NCBI RefSeq assembly: GCF_036248275.1
Contig: NZ_CP109181.1
Location: 6,882,001-6,946,000, forward strand
Direction of reading: 5' to 3'
Source of the DNA: Streptomyces sp. NBC_01716
GTDB taxonomy: Bacteria > Actinomycetota > Actinomycetes > Streptomycetales > Streptomycetaceae
DNA length: 64,000 nt
Shown: positions 53,232 through 61,905 of the stretch, in pieces
Position numbering within the stretch: the first letter of the stretch is position 1
How the letters are laid out: the number at the start of each line of letters is the position of its first letter
Notes under the pieces: generated by a model
Told to the model about the DNA's origin: nothing
Databases searched by the model: none
The model's input: the letters and a program-made list of their open reading frames with translations, nothing else
Made by a program: the position numbers and the translations under genes

Positions 53232-54751
53232 CGTCCCGCCTCCTGCGTGGTGTTGAGGATGTTCACTCCGCGGAAGAGGGCGGAGGGGCAGCCGTGGGAG
53301 ACCGACGCGACCTGACCGGGCTGGGCCTTGCCGCAGTTGAAGGCGCCGCCGAGTACATACGTCTGCGGTCCGCCCACCGCCTCCATCGAGCCCCAGAAGT
53401 CCGTCGTCGTCGCCTGGTAGGCCACGTCCCGCACCTGGCCGGCGAGCTTGCCGTTCTCGATCCGGAAGAACCGCTGCCCGGTGAACTGGAAGTTGTAGCG
53501 CTGCATGTCGATCGACCACGAACGGTCGCCGACCACATAGATCCCGCGCTCCACCCCGCCGATCAGATCCTCCGTGGCGAGCCCGCCCGGATCCGGCTTC
53601 AGCGACACGTTCGCCATACGCTGCACCGGCACATGGCCCGGGGAGTCCCCGTACGCGCAGCCGTTGGACCGGTCGAAGCCCGTCAGCTTCGCGATCCGCC
53701 GGTCCAGCTGGTAGCCGACGAGCGTGCCGTCCTTGACGAGGTCCCACGACTGGGCCTCGACGCCCTCGTCGTCGTACCCGATCGTCGCCAGGCCGTGCTC
53801 GGCCGTCCGGTCACCCGTCACATTCATGATCGACGAGCCGTACGCCAGCTTCCCCAGCTGGTCGAAGGTCGCGAAGGACGTCCCGGCGTACGCCGCCTCG
53901 TACCCCAGCGCCCGGTCCAGCTCGGTCGCGTGCCCGATCGACTCGTGAATCGTCAGCCAGAGGTTCGACGGGTCGACCACCAGGTCGTACGTCCCCGCCT
54001 CGACACTCGGCGCGCGCATCTTCTCGGCGAGCAGCGCCGGGATCCGCTCCAGCTCCGAGTCCCAGTCCCAGCCGGTGCCCGTCAGATACTCCCAACCCCG
54101 GCCCACCGGCGGGGCGATCGTGCGCATCGAGTCGAACTCGCCGCTCTCGCCGTCCACCGCGACCGCCGAGAACTGCGGGTGCAGCCTGACGCGCTGCTGC
54201 GTGGTGACGGTGCCCGCCGTGTCCGCGTAGAACTTGTTCTCGTGGACGGTCAGCAGCGAGGCGTCGACATGCGCGACGCCCTCCGCGCGCAGCAACCGCG
54301 CGCTCCACTCCGCGAGAAGTCCACTCTTGTCCTCGGCGGGTACCTCGAAGGGGTCGATGTCGTACGCCGACACCCAGGTCCTCTCCCCGTGCACCGGCTC
54401 GTCCGCCAGCTCGACCCGCTCGTCCGAACCCGCCGCCGCGATCACCTTCGCCGACAGCTTGGCCATCGCCACGGCCTGCCCCGCGACCCTGGCCGCCGCG
54501 TCCATCGTCAGATCGACCCCGGAGGCGAATCCCCACGCGCCGCCGTGCACGACACGCACCGCGTACCCGACATCGGTCGAGTCCGACGACCCGGCGGGCC
54601 TGGCGTCCCGCAGCCGCCAGTCCGCGCTCCGTACCCGCTCGAACCGGAAGTCGGCATGATCGGCGCCGAGCGCACGCGCTCTGGCGAGGGCCGCGTCGGC
54701 GAGCGCCCTCAGCGGCAGTGCCAGAAACGACTCATCGACCTCATGGGGCAC
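53228..54751 (-). CDS. tldD: TldD metalloprotease subunit
   Basis: A 507-residue TldD with the zinc motif HESIGH (HExxxH) in LWLTIHESIGHATELDRALGYEAAYAGTSFA near residue 270. The C-terminal family pattern YNFQFTGQRFFRIENGKLAGQVRDVAYQATTTDFWGSMEAVGG is intact. TldD/TldE heterodimers process peptides such as microcin B17 and unfolded antitoxins. Here no peptide precursor is visible nearby. GTG start with AAAGGGAGG, five bases apart. The gene is divergent from fabG, with a spacer of about 190 bp. Confidence 0.94.
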   Translation of the reverse strand: MPHEVDESFLALPLRALADAALARARALGADHADFRFERVRSADWRLRDARPAGSSDSTDVGYAVRVVHGGAWGFASGVDLTMDAAARVAGQAVAMAKLSAKVIAAAGSDERVELADEPVHGERTWVSAYDIDPFEVPAEDKSGLLAEWSARLLRAEGVAHVDASLLTVHENKFYADTAGTVTTQQRVRLHPQFSAVAVDGESGEFDSMRTIAPPVGRGWEYLTGTGWDWDSELERIPALLAEKMRAPSVEAGTYDLVVDPSNLWLTIHESIGHATELDRALGYEAAYAGTSFATFDQLGKLAYGSSIMNVTGDRTAEHGLATIGYDDEGVEAQSWDLVKDGTLVGYQLDRRIAKLTGFDRSNGCAYGDSPGHVPVQRMANVSLKPDPGGLATEDLIGGVERGIYVVGDRSWSIDMQRYNFQFTGQRFFRIENGKLAGQVRDVAYQATTTDFWGSMEAVGGPQTYVLGGAFNCGKAQPGQVASVSHGCPSALFRGVNILNTTQEAGR

Positions 54752-54941
54752 GTCGGCCTCCCTTTCACACGCCTCGGTAAAGGTGTCCGCAGTGAATCAT
54801 GCGGTACGGAACGGGCTTTCGCCGCGTTTATGTAGGGACCCCACAGTGACCGTACCGAGGCGCTGTCCATGCCCGAGTCCACGGACCGGCGGCTCGGGCG
54901 ATAGATTTCGCAGGTACCAGACAGCTACGAAAGGTGCTCCG

Positions 54942-55661
54942 TTGAGCCGCTCGGTTCTCGTCACCGGAGGAAACCGGGGCATCGGTCTTGCCATTGCCCT
55001 GGCATTCGTCGGCAACGGCGACAAGGTCGCCATCACCTACCGCTCGGGCGAACCGCCCAAGGCCCTGACGGAGTCGGGCTGCCTGGCCGTCCGGTGTGAC
55101 ATCACCGACGGCGAACAGGTGGAGCAGGCCTACAAGGAGATCGAGGAAGCCCACGGTCCCGTGGAGGTGCTGGTCGCCAACGCCGGTGTCACAAAGGATC
55201 AGTTGCTGATGCGGATGTCCGAGGAGGACTTCACGTCCGTCCTCGACACCAACCTCACCGGCACCTTCCGCGTCGTCAAGCGCGCCAACCGCGCCATGCT
55301 GCGCGCCAAGCGCGGCCGCGTCGTCCTCATCTCGTCCGTGGTCGGCCTGCTCGGCTCGGCCGGCCAGGCGAACTACGCGGCCTCCAAGGCCGGCCTCGTC
55401 GGCTTCGCCCGCTCGCTCGCCCGTGAACTCGGCTCGCGCAACATCACGTTCAACGTCGTGGCCCCCGGTTTCGTCGACACCGACATGACCAAGGTGCTCA
55501 CCGACGAGCAGCGCAAGAACATCGTCGCCAACGTCCCCCTCGGCCGTTACGCACAGCCCGAGGAGATCGCGGCCGTGGTCCGCTTCCTCGCCTCGGACGA
55601 CGCCGCGTACATCACTGGAGCCGTCATTCCCGTTGACGGCGGATTGGGCATGGGTCACTGA
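54942..55661 (+). CDS. fabG: 3-oxoacyl-ACP reductase (beta-ketoacyl reductase)
   Basis: A 239-residue SDR, NADPH-dependent. It has TGGNRGIGLAIALAF, NAGVTKDQLL, catalytic serine in VLISSVVGLLGSAGQANYAASKAGLVGFARSLA, the YxxxK (Y155-region) and ITGAVIPVDGGLGMGH at the end. It reduces 3-oxoacyl-ACP in fatty-acid elongation. The start is a TTG at 54942 after AAGG, as in S. coelicolor where the ortholog begins MSRSVLVTGGNRGIGL. Four bases separate it from fabI, so it is a two-gene operon. Confidence 0.93.
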   Translation: MSRSVLVTGGNRGIGLAIALAFVGNGDKVAITYRSGEPPKALTESGCLAVRCDITDGEQVEQAYKEIEEAHGPVEVLVANAGVTKDQLLMRMSEEDFTSVLDTNLTGTFRVVKRANRAMLRAKRGRVVLISSVVGLLGSAGQANYAASKAGLVGFARSLARELGSRNITFNVVAPGFVDTDMTKVLTDEQRKNIVANVPLGRYAQPEEIAAVVRFLASDDAAYITGAVIPVDGGLGMGH

Positions 55662-55665
55662 TCAC

Positions 55666-56436
55666 ATGAGTGGAATCCTCGCCGGCAAGCGCATTCTCGT
55701 CACCGGCGTCCTCACCGACGCCTCCATCGCCTTCCACGCCGCCAAGATCGCGCAGGAGGAAGGCGCGGACGTCATCCTCACCGGCTACGGGCGCCTCTCG
55801 CTCGTCGAGCGCATCGCCAAGCGGCTGCCCAAGCCCGCCCCCGTCCTTGAGGTCGACGTCACCAACCAGGAGCACCTGGACTCCCTCGCCGACCGGATCC
55901 GGGAGCACCAGGGCGAGGGCGCGAGCCTCGACGGAATCGTGCACTCGATCGCCTTCGGCCCGCAGGGAGTCTTCAACTTCCTGGAGGCGGAGTGGGAGGA
56001 CGTCGGCACGGCGGTGCACGTCTCGGCGTACTCGCTCAAGTCGCTGACCATGGCCTGCCTGCCGCTGATGGGGCGCGGCGGCTCGGTCGTCGGGCTCACC
56101 TTCGACGCGCAGTTCGCCTGGCCCAAGTACGACTGGATGGGCATCGCCAAGGCGGCGCTCGAATCCACCAACCGCTATCTCGCGCGTGACCTGGGCGCCC
56201 AGAACATCCGCTGCAACCTGGTCTCCGCCGGCCCCCTCAGGTCGATGGCCGCCAAGTCCATCCCGGGCTTCGAGGAGCTGGCCGACGTGTGGAACCACCG
56301 CGCGCCGATCGGCTGGGACCTGTCCGACCCGGAGCCGACCGGCCGTGGTGTCGTCGGACTGCTGTCGGACTTCTTCCCGAAGACGACGGGCGAGATCCTG
56401 CACGTCGACGGCGGCGTCCACATGATGGGTGCCTGA
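55666..56436 (+). CDS. fabI: Enoyl-ACP reductase (NADH)
   Basis: A 256-residue FabI/InhA-type enoyl-ACP reductase, which catalyses the last step of each fatty-acid elongation cycle. Motifs are GVLTDASIAFHAAKIAQEEGADVILTGYGR at the cofactor site, SIAFGPQG, and the YxxxxxxK active site in FAWPKYDWMGIAKAALESTNRYLARDLG. TGEILHVDGGVHMMGA ends it. It is the second gene after fabG. It is expected to be a triclosan and isoniazid-type target. Length and motifs are ordinary. Confidence 0.94.
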   Translation: MSGILAGKRILVTGVLTDASIAFHAAKIAQEEGADVILTGYGRLSLVERIAKRLPKPAPVLEVDVTNQEHLDSLADRIREHQGEGASLDGIVHSIAFGPQGVFNFLEAEWEDVGTAVHVSAYSLKSLTMACLPLMGRGGSVVGLTFDAQFAWPKYDWMGIAKAALESTNRYLARDLGAQNIRCNLVSAGPLRSMAAKSIPGFEELADVWNHRAPIGWDLSDPEPTGRGVVGLLSDFFPKTTGEILHVDGGVHMMGA

Positions 56437-56588
56437 CCGGCTGAACGGCTCGACCCCGAAACCGCGTGACCGCCCGACGGCGGCACGCGGTTTCGCGCGT
56501 CGTGCGGCGCGGATGCTCACTGTCCGTGTCCGTACGAGTCGAGAAGCGCGACGAATCCCCGCAGACTGATCGGGGAGGAGGTCTCGCT

Positions 56589-57050
56589 GTGTACCGGAAA
56601 GCACGCAAGGTGGCTGCCTCGCTGACGGTGGCGGTGCTGATCGTGACCGGCCTCGCCGTCACCGCTGTCGTACGCGACGAGTCACCGCCCCCGGCCGTGA
56701 AGACGTCGGCGGCGGACGTGCTGGGTGTGGACCGCGTCGCGGTGGGCGACGACGGTGAGGACGCCCGCGACCGACGTGAGGACCGCGACGCCCGCGACGC
56801 CCGCGGGCGCGAACCGTTCGGGGCCTCGTGCCGTACGACCGCCGAGGGCTCCCAGGTGACCGCGTTCTGCCACAACCCGTACCCGGAGACCGACCGGGTC
56901 CAGCTGCACATCGAGTGCGCGCGCTGGTGGGACGTCGACTCCGACAGCGCGCCCGCCGAGGCCAGGCCCGCCGGTTACGTCAGCCTCGCCGGGCGCTGCT
57001 GGAAGGAGATCGAATCGGCCTGGGTCAGCCACGAGCGCGTCGTGCCCTGA
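56589..57050 (+). CDS. Hypothetical membrane-anchored or secreted protein
   Basis: A 153-residue protein. One N-terminal hydrophobic segment (ASLTVAVLIVTGLAVTAVV, residues 9-28) acts as anchor or uncleaved signal. A highly charged stretch follows (GEDARDRREDRDARDARGRE), then a small C-terminal domain with four cysteines (CRTTAEGSQVTAFCHNP, IECARWW, GRCWKEIESAWV), likely two disulphides outside the cell. The GTG start has a GGAGGAGG site; the upstream in-frame ATG at 56466 is rejected. Function unknown. It is convergent with the GntR gene. Confidence 0.7.
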   Translation: MYRKARKVAASLTVAVLIVTGLAVTAVVRDESPPPAVKTSAADVLGVDRVAVGDDGEDARDRREDRDARDARGREPFGASCRTTAEGSQVTAFCHNPYPETDRVQLHIECARWWDVDSDSAPAEARPAGYVSLAGRCWKEIESAWVSHERVVP

Positions 57051-57071
57051 CCGGGGCCACGGCCGCCGCCC

Positions 57072-57746
57072 TCAGGCCGTCTCGCGCAGACAGCTGAACG
57101 CGTGGCTCGCCGCCTCCGCCCCCGCCGTCTCCGCGTCCCCGGCCCTGATGGCCGCCACCAGCCGTGCGTGGTCCAGATAGAACGCCGGCCGCAGCTCACG
57201 CCCCACATCGGCGCGCAGCCCGTCGCGCATCAGATCGCTCAGATCCGCGTAGAGCGTGGTGAGCACCTCGTTGTGCGAGGCCGAGACCACCGCGAGATGC
57301 AGGGTCGCGTCCGCCGCCACGAACAGGTCCGCGTTCCCGCCGGCCCACGCCTCCTCGCGGCGCGCCAGCAGCGTGTCCAGCTGCCGCATGTCCCGATCCG
57401 TACGGCGCTCGGCCGCCAGCCGGGCCGCCGACGCTTCGAGGGTGGAGCGCACCTCCGCGATGTGCCGGGCGTCGGCGTCGGCGAACCTGCGGTGCATCAC
57501 GCCCGCCAGCTCGCTCGTGGCGACGACGTAGGTGCCCGAGCCCTGTCGGATGTCCAGAAGCCCGTTGTGCGCCAGCGCGCGCACCGCCTCACGGACGGTG
57601 TTACGGGCCACGCCCAGCTGCTCGACCAGCTCGGGCTCGGTGGGGATGCGAGAGCCGACCGGCCATTCGCCCGACGTGATCTGGTTCCGCAGCTCGGTGA
57701 TCACCTGATCGGAGAGCGCGGATCGCCGGGGAGAGGTCAGGGCCAT
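57072..57746 (-). CDS. FadR/GntR family transcriptional regulator
   Basis: A 224-residue regulator. The N-terminal winged helix reads LSDQVITELRNQITSGEWPVGSRIPTEPELVEQLGVARNTVREAVRALAHNGLLDIRQGSGTYV. The C-terminal part is an FCD ligand domain with EVRSTLEASAARLAAERR and DLFVAADATLHLAVVSASHNEVL. It is divergent from an MFS transporter of the CynX family, with a TTGG-ACAA-CCAA palindrome in the shared spacer, so it probably represses itself and the transporter. The ligand is unknown. Confidence 0.9.
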   Translation of the reverse strand: MALTSPRRSALSDQVITELRNQITSGEWPVGSRIPTEPELVEQLGVARNTVREAVRALAHNGLLDIRQGSGTYVVATSELAGVMHRRFADADARHIAEVRSTLEASAARLAAERRTDRDMRQLDTLLARREEAWAGGNADLFVAADATLHLAVVSASHNEVLTTLYADLSDLMRDGLRADVGRELRPAFYLDHARLVAAIRAGDAETAGAEAASHAFSCLRETA

Positions 57747-57784
57747 GGTGCTCCAAGTTCTCGGTGCCGGGGGACGACGGGGGC

Positions 57785-57800
57785 GATTGGACAACCAATC
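57785..57800. promoter_or_regulatory. Candidate GntR operator between the regulator and the MFS gene
   Basis: GATTGG and CCAATC form a perfect 6-bp inverted repeat around ACAA in the 78-bp spacer between the divergent starts. FCD-type GntR proteins bind short palindromes of this shape. It lies 25 bp before the MFS start and is probably near both promoters. Confidence 0.6.
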
Positions 57801-57824
57801 ATCCCATGATTCTATGATGGCTCC

Positions 57825-59156
57825 ATGCTGGACGAGACCACGACCCCACTCCCGCCCCGGGAGGACACCGCGCCCCTGCCCGCCGATTCCCCCGCACCGG
57901 CATCCTCACCCCGGGCGGCCGTATGGCTGGCACGCCTTCTCGTCGTCGGGCTCGTCCTCGCCGCCGTCAACCTCCGTCCCGCCATCACCAGCCTCGGCTC
58001 GCTGCTCGAAGACGTACGCGCCGGACTCCATATGAGCGGCAGCGTCGCCGGTGTCCTCACCTCCGTACCGGCGCTCTGCTTCGCCGTCTTCGGTGTCACG
58101 GCCCCGCGCCTGGCCCGCCGCTTCGGGCCCGCCACCGTGGTCTGCGCCGGCCTGGTGGCCATCACGGCCGGTCTGCTGATCCGCCCCTTCACCAGCGGCA
58201 CGGCCGCCTTCCTCGCGGCGAGCGCGCTCGCGCTGATGGGCATAGCCGTCGGCAACGTGCTGATGCCGGTGATCGTGAAGCGGTACTTCCCCGACCGGGT
58301 CGGCACCATGACCGGCCTCTACTCGATGGCGCTGTCCGCGGGCACGGCCGTGGCCGCGGCCGCGACCGTCCCCATGACCTCGGCGCTGGGCGGCAGTTGG
58401 CGCCTCGGCCTCGGGCTGTGGGCGGTGGTCTCAGCCGTCGCCGTACTGCCGTGGGCGGTGCTTCTCGTACGCGACCGGAAGAGCGCGGGGAGCACCGCGA
58501 GCCCGGCCGGTGCCGGCACGGGGCGGCGGCCCGAGCCCGAGCAGGGCGCGGCGGGGGCGCAGGCAGGGGCACCGGCGCCGAGGATCGCCCGCAGCCGCAC
58601 CGCCTGGGCGCTCGGCTGCTTCTTCGGCCTCCAGGCCACGGGCGCGTACATCACCATGGGCTGGATGCCGCAGATCTTCCGTGACGCGGGGGTCCCGGCC
58701 GGTACGGCGGGGCTGCTGCTCGCCGTCACCATGGTCATGGGCGTCCCCCTGGCCTTCGTGATCCCCCGGCTGGCCACCCGCATGAAGAACCAGGGTCCGA
58801 TCGTCATCGCCCTGGGAGCCTGCGGTCTCACCGGCTACGCGGGGCTCTTCCTCGCGCCCGCCGCCGGTGCCTGGGCGTGGGCGGTGCTGCTGGGCGTCTC
58901 CAACTGCGCCTTCCCGCTGGCACTCACGATGATCGGGATGCGCGCGAGGACCGGCGCCGGGATCGTACGGCTGTCCGCCTTCGCGCAGAGCACCGGCTAT
59001 CTGATCTCCATCCCCGGTCCGCTGCTGGTGGGCGTGCTCTACCAGCACAGCGGCGGCTGGGAGCTGCCGATCACGCTGATGGGCGGGCTCATGGTGCCGC
59101 AGATCATCCTGGGGGTCGTCGCGGGCCGGGACCGGACGATCGAGGACGAGTGCTGA
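57825..59156 (+). CDS. CynX/NimT family MFS transporter
   Basis: A 443-residue membrane protein with 12 predicted helices and a long central loop (residues 218-255). Family marks are VNLRPAITSLGSLLEDVRAGLHMSGSVAGVLTSVPALCFAVFG in helix 1-2 and KRYFPDRVGTMTGLYSMALSAGTAVAAA near helix 5. CynX/NimT proteins move cyanate, nitroimidazoles or other small compounds; the substrate is not known. It is divergent from a GntR regulator. A micro-protein follows. Confidence 0.88.
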   Translation: MLDETTTPLPPREDTAPLPADSPAPASSPRAAVWLARLLVVGLVLAAVNLRPAITSLGSLLEDVRAGLHMSGSVAGVLTSVPALCFAVFGVTAPRLARRFGPATVVCAGLVAITAGLLIRPFTSGTAAFLAASALALMGIAVGNVLMPVIVKRYFPDRVGTMTGLYSMALSAGTAVAAAATVPMTSALGGSWRLGLGLWAVVSAVAVLPWAVLLVRDRKSAGSTASPAGAGTGRRPEPEQGAAGAQAGAPAPRIARSRTAWALGCFFGLQATGAYITMGWMPQIFRDAGVPAGTAGLLLAVTMVMGVPLAFVIPRLATRMKNQGPIVIALGACGLTGYAGLFLAPAAGAWAWAVLLGVSNCAFPLALTMIGMRARTGAGIVRLSAFAQSTGYLISIPGPLLVGVLYQHSGGWELPITLMGGLMVPQIILGVVAGRDRTIEDEC

Positions 59157-59173
59157 GATGAGAAACTGGGCCC

Positions 59174-59290
59174 ATGCCAGTCCTTGATCCGCATCCCCAG
59201 AACGGCCAGAAGAAACTGCTGATGATGTTCGGCACGATCATCGGCATCATGGTGGTGATCGCCGTCATCGCCTCGATCGCCGCGCCCTGA
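59174..59290 (+). CDS. SGM_5486-type transporter-associated micro-protein
   Basis: A 38-residue protein starting MPVLDPHPQNGQKKLLMMF, with one hydrophobic helix (IIGIMVVIAVIASIAA). It begins 18 bp after the MFS stop on the same strand. Streptomyces genomes carry such a micro-protein after this transporter, and I recall NCBI naming it a transporter-associated family. It may bind the transporter. It is too short for usual ORF finders. Confidence 0.8.
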   Translation: MPVLDPHPQNGQKKLLMMFGTIIGIMVVIAVIASIAAP

Positions 59291-59461
59291 TATGGGCGAG
59301 ACCTCGGCGAGCCGAGCCCTGAAAAGAGGGGATGGTGGTGCTGGCCCTACCGTCCCTTAGGGGGCCAGGGTCAGGGTCAAGTGGGTGGGTCTCCGGATGG
59401 GAGCGGGGGCCGGTGATCCGTAGCTTTGAGGTACTTCAACCGCTGACCTACGGAGGCGGCC

Positions 59462-59668
59462 ATGCAGGCCCCTACGCACACCCGGTCCCACCACTCGTCC
59501 CCCAACGGCGTCGACATCCGTCTGCCCTGGTGGGCGGTGGTGCTCCCGGCCCTCGCGTTCGCCGCGCTCCTGCTGCTGATGGCCGGCCCCGTCCCGGCCG
59601 ACGCCGCCGCGACCGACCCCGGCGTCGGCGGTGTGGTGATCCACATCCAGCAGACCCTCGCCAGGTAG
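59462..59668 (+). CDS. Small single-pass membrane protein
   Basis: A 68-residue protein, ATG after a GGAGGC site, with a hydrophobic helix (WWAVVLPALAFAALLLLMAG) and a short C-terminal part ending VIHIQQTLAR. It lies between the CynX micro-protein and a phosphatase gene. I do not recognise a family. The gap from 59291 to 59461 holds no clear gene; one short palindrome, TTGAGGTACTTCAA, is at 59427-59440. Confidence 0.6.
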   Translation: MQAPTHTRSHHSSPNGVDIRLPWWAVVLPALAFAALLLLMAGPVPADAAATDPGVGGVVIHIQQTLAR

Positions 59669-59746
59669 CGGAGTCACGTCATCCGTGGTGGGCGGCCCCT
59701 CCAACACCCCGCGCCTGACGGCGCAATTCATGCGAAGCTGGGATGC

Positions 59747-60265
59747 ATGAGCGTCGAAACACCCCGCAGGATTGTCCTACTCCGGCACGCGAAGGCCGAC
59801 TGGCCCGACGTGGCCGACCATGAGCGGCCGCTCGCAGAGCGAGGCCGCGCGGACGCCCCGGTGGCCGGCCGCCGGATTGCGGAGACCGGCATCGCCTTCG
59901 ACCTGGCCCTCTGCTCGACGGCGGCCCGTACGCGCGAGACCTGGAAGCTGGCGGTGCACGAGCTGCCGTCGCGGCCCAGGACCGTCTACGAGGACCGGTT
60001 GTACGACGCCACGCTCGGCGACCTCCTGGCGCTGGTCACCGAGACGCCGGACGAGGTGAAGGACCTCCTGCTGATCGGCCACAACCCCGGTATGCACGCC
60101 CTCGCGGACGCCCTCTCGGCGCGCGCCGACGGCGACGCCCTGGGGCGGCTGACCGCGAGCGCGTTCCCGACCTCGGCGTTCGCCGTCATCGAGATCACCG
60201 GCTCGTGGAAGACCGTGGAGCCCGACGTGGGGACGCTCCTCGAATACTGGGCCCCGCACGACTGA
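59747..60265 (+). CDS. SixA-like histidine phosphatase
   Basis: A 172-residue histidine phosphatase of the SixA type. The RHG-like motif is VLLRHAKADWPD (H14), and the second histidine is in LLIGHNPGM (H near 108). The conserved ARG is TRETWKL. SixA removes phosphate from histidine phosphotransfer domains. In this window no partner kinase is nearby. It converges with serB, with a terminator between. Confidence 0.86.
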   Translation: MSVETPRRIVLLRHAKADWPDVADHERPLAERGRADAPVAGRRIAETGIAFDLALCSTAARTRETWKLAVHELPSRPRTVYEDRLYDATLGDLLALVTETPDEVKDLLLIGHNPGMHALADALSARADGDALGRLTASAFPTSAFAVIEITGSWKTVEPDVGTLLEYWAPHD

Positions 60266-60310
60266 CCGAGATCGCCCCTCCGGCCGCGCCGCCCCAACTC
60301 CCTTACGACA

Positions 60311-60341
60311 GAGCCCCGGCACGGTGTGCGTGCCGGGGCTC
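60311..60341. terminator. Bidirectional terminator between the phosphatase and serB
   Basis: GAGCCCCGGCAC (60311-60322) and GTGCCGGGGCTC (60330-60341) form a perfect 12-bp stem with a 7-nt loop. A CTTCCCTCTCTC tract follows. Both genes converge here. Confidence 0.7.
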
Positions 60342-60378
60342 TTCCCTCTCTCGTACGAGTCCGGGGTACGGCTCCGGC

Positions 60379-61620
60379 TCAGAGCGACGGGCCCGCCTCC
60401 GGGCCCTCCGCGGCCTCCACCTCTTCGACTTCTTCGCGTGTGATGCCCAGCAGATAGAGCACGGTGTCGAGGAACGGCACGTTCACCGCCGTGTGCGCGG
60501 CCCTGCGGACCACCGGCTTGGCGTTGAACGCGACCCCGAGCCCCGCCGCGTTCAGCATGTCGAGGTCGTTGGCGCCGTCGCCGATCGCCACGGTCTGGGA
60601 CAGCGGCACCCCCGCCTCGGCGGCGAACCGGCGCAGCAGCCTGGCCTTGCCCGCCCGGTCGACGATCTCGCCCACGACCCGCCCCGTGAGCTTCCCGTCC
60701 ACGATCTCCAGCGTGTTCGCCGAGGCGAAGTCGAGCCCCAGCTGGTCCTTCAGCCCGTCGGTGACCTGGGTGAACCCGCCCGACACGACGCCCACTTGGT
60801 AGCCGAGCCGCTTGAGCGTACGGATCAGGGTGCGGGCGCCGGGCGTGAGCCGTACCTCCGCGCGTACCTTCTCCACCACCGACGCGTCGAGCCCGGCCAG
60901 CAGCGCCACACGCGCGTGCAGCGACTGCTCGAAGTCCAGCTCACCGGCCATGGCCCTGGCCGTCACCTCGGCGACCTGCTCCTCGCAGCCGGCGTGCGCG
61001 GCGAAGAGTTCGATGACCTCGTCCTGGATGAGGGTCGAGTCGACGTCCATGACGACCAGCCGCTGCGCCCGGTGGTGCAGCCCGGCCGAGACGACGGCGA
61101 CGTCCACCCCGATCTCGGCGGCCTCCGTCGCCAGCGCGGTGCGCAGCGGTTCGGTAGGGGTGCCGGACACCGCGAACTCCACCGCCGTGACCGGGTACTT
61201 GGCCAGCCGGAAGATACGGTCGATGTTCCCTCCGGTCGAGGTGATGCGCGCGGCGATGGCCGCCGTCGACTCGGCGGACAGCGGATGTCCGAGCACGGTG
61301 ACATGGGAACGGCCGCTGCCGCGCGGCCTGTTGTCCCCGGTCCCGGAGATGATCTCCGCCTGGAGCTTGAGGGAGTCGGCCCAGCTGTGGACGGTCGCGC
61401 GCAGCTCGCCCTCGGCGCCGCCGCCGGCGGGTGAGGTGACGAGCGCGCACAGGACGATACGGCCGCGGGTGACGACCTGCTCGATGTCTATGACGTCGAG
61501 AGAGTAGGCGGCGAGGGTGTCGAAGAGGCCCGCGGTGATCCCCGGGCGGTCCTTGCCGAAGATCTTGACGAGAAGCGTGGGGGCTGCGTCGGTGGTCTGA
61601 GGGGGCTGAGATGCGCTCAT
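60379..61620 (-). CDS. serB: Phosphoserine phosphatase SerB with N-terminal ACT-like domains
   Basis: A 413-residue HAD phosphatase that makes serine from phosphoserine. Two N-terminal ACT-like halves (TLLVKIFGKDRPGITAGLFDTLAAYSLDV and HVTVLGHPLSAESTAAIAARITSTGGNIDRIF) form the first 180 residues. The HAD motifs are D192 in VVMDVDSTLIQDEVI, VGVVSGGFTQV, and GDGANDLDML near residue 340. Length fits actinobacterial SerB2-type proteins. Starts ATG; 285 bp separate it from the FHA gene upstream. Confidence 0.94.
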   Translation of the reverse strand: MSASQPPQTTDAAPTLLVKIFGKDRPGITAGLFDTLAAYSLDVIDIEQVVTRGRIVLCALVTSPAGGGAEGELRATVHSWADSLKLQAEIISGTGDNRPRGSGRSHVTVLGHPLSAESTAAIAARITSTGGNIDRIFRLAKYPVTAVEFAVSGTPTEPLRTALATEAAEIGVDVAVVSAGLHHRAQRLVVMDVDSTLIQDEVIELFAAHAGCEEQVAEVTARAMAGELDFEQSLHARVALLAGLDASVVEKVRAEVRLTPGARTLIRTLKRLGYQVGVVSGGFTQVTDGLKDQLGLDFASANTLEIVDGKLTGRVVGEIVDRAGKARLLRRFAAEAGVPLSQTVAIGDGANDLDMLNAAGLGVAFNAKPVVRRAAHTAVNVPFLDTVLYLLGITREEVEEVEAAEGPEAGPSL

Positions 61621-61832
61621 GGTGATTCCACCGTATCGGGCGGGACGGGTGGGGCGACCCGGTGTCCCGCGTGCCGGACAGGCATCCCCGGCGGCTCTTC
61701 CTGCATCCGTCCCGACCGGGGTCCCGCTGGTGGGGTTTGAGCGTGTTCACTTACGTTTCGCCGCGCCACGAACGGGATTTTGCGCTCTTCTCCGAGGCCC
61801 GACTTTCGTATAAGGGGCCGGGCCTGAAATAG

Positions 61833-61861
61833 TTCCCCACGATGTTCGCCATCCCTAGACT
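61833..61861 (+). promoter_or_regulatory. Candidate promoter of the FHA-ABC transporter gene
   Basis: TTCCCC (61833-61838) and TAGACT (61856-61861) are spaced by 17 bp, and a start of transcription near 61868 would leave about 38 nt of leader. The rest of the 285-bp spacer back to serB shows no gene. Confidence 0.4.
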
Positions 61862-61905
61862 CCCTGTGATGGGGGTAACTCGGGGGACAACCAGTGGGGC
61901 ATGGA

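Noticed and set aside
53294..54835. A 513-codon plus-strand ORF opposite tldD
   Set aside because: Antisense frame rich in Arg/His; tldD on the minus strand has the zinc motif and a strong ribosome site.
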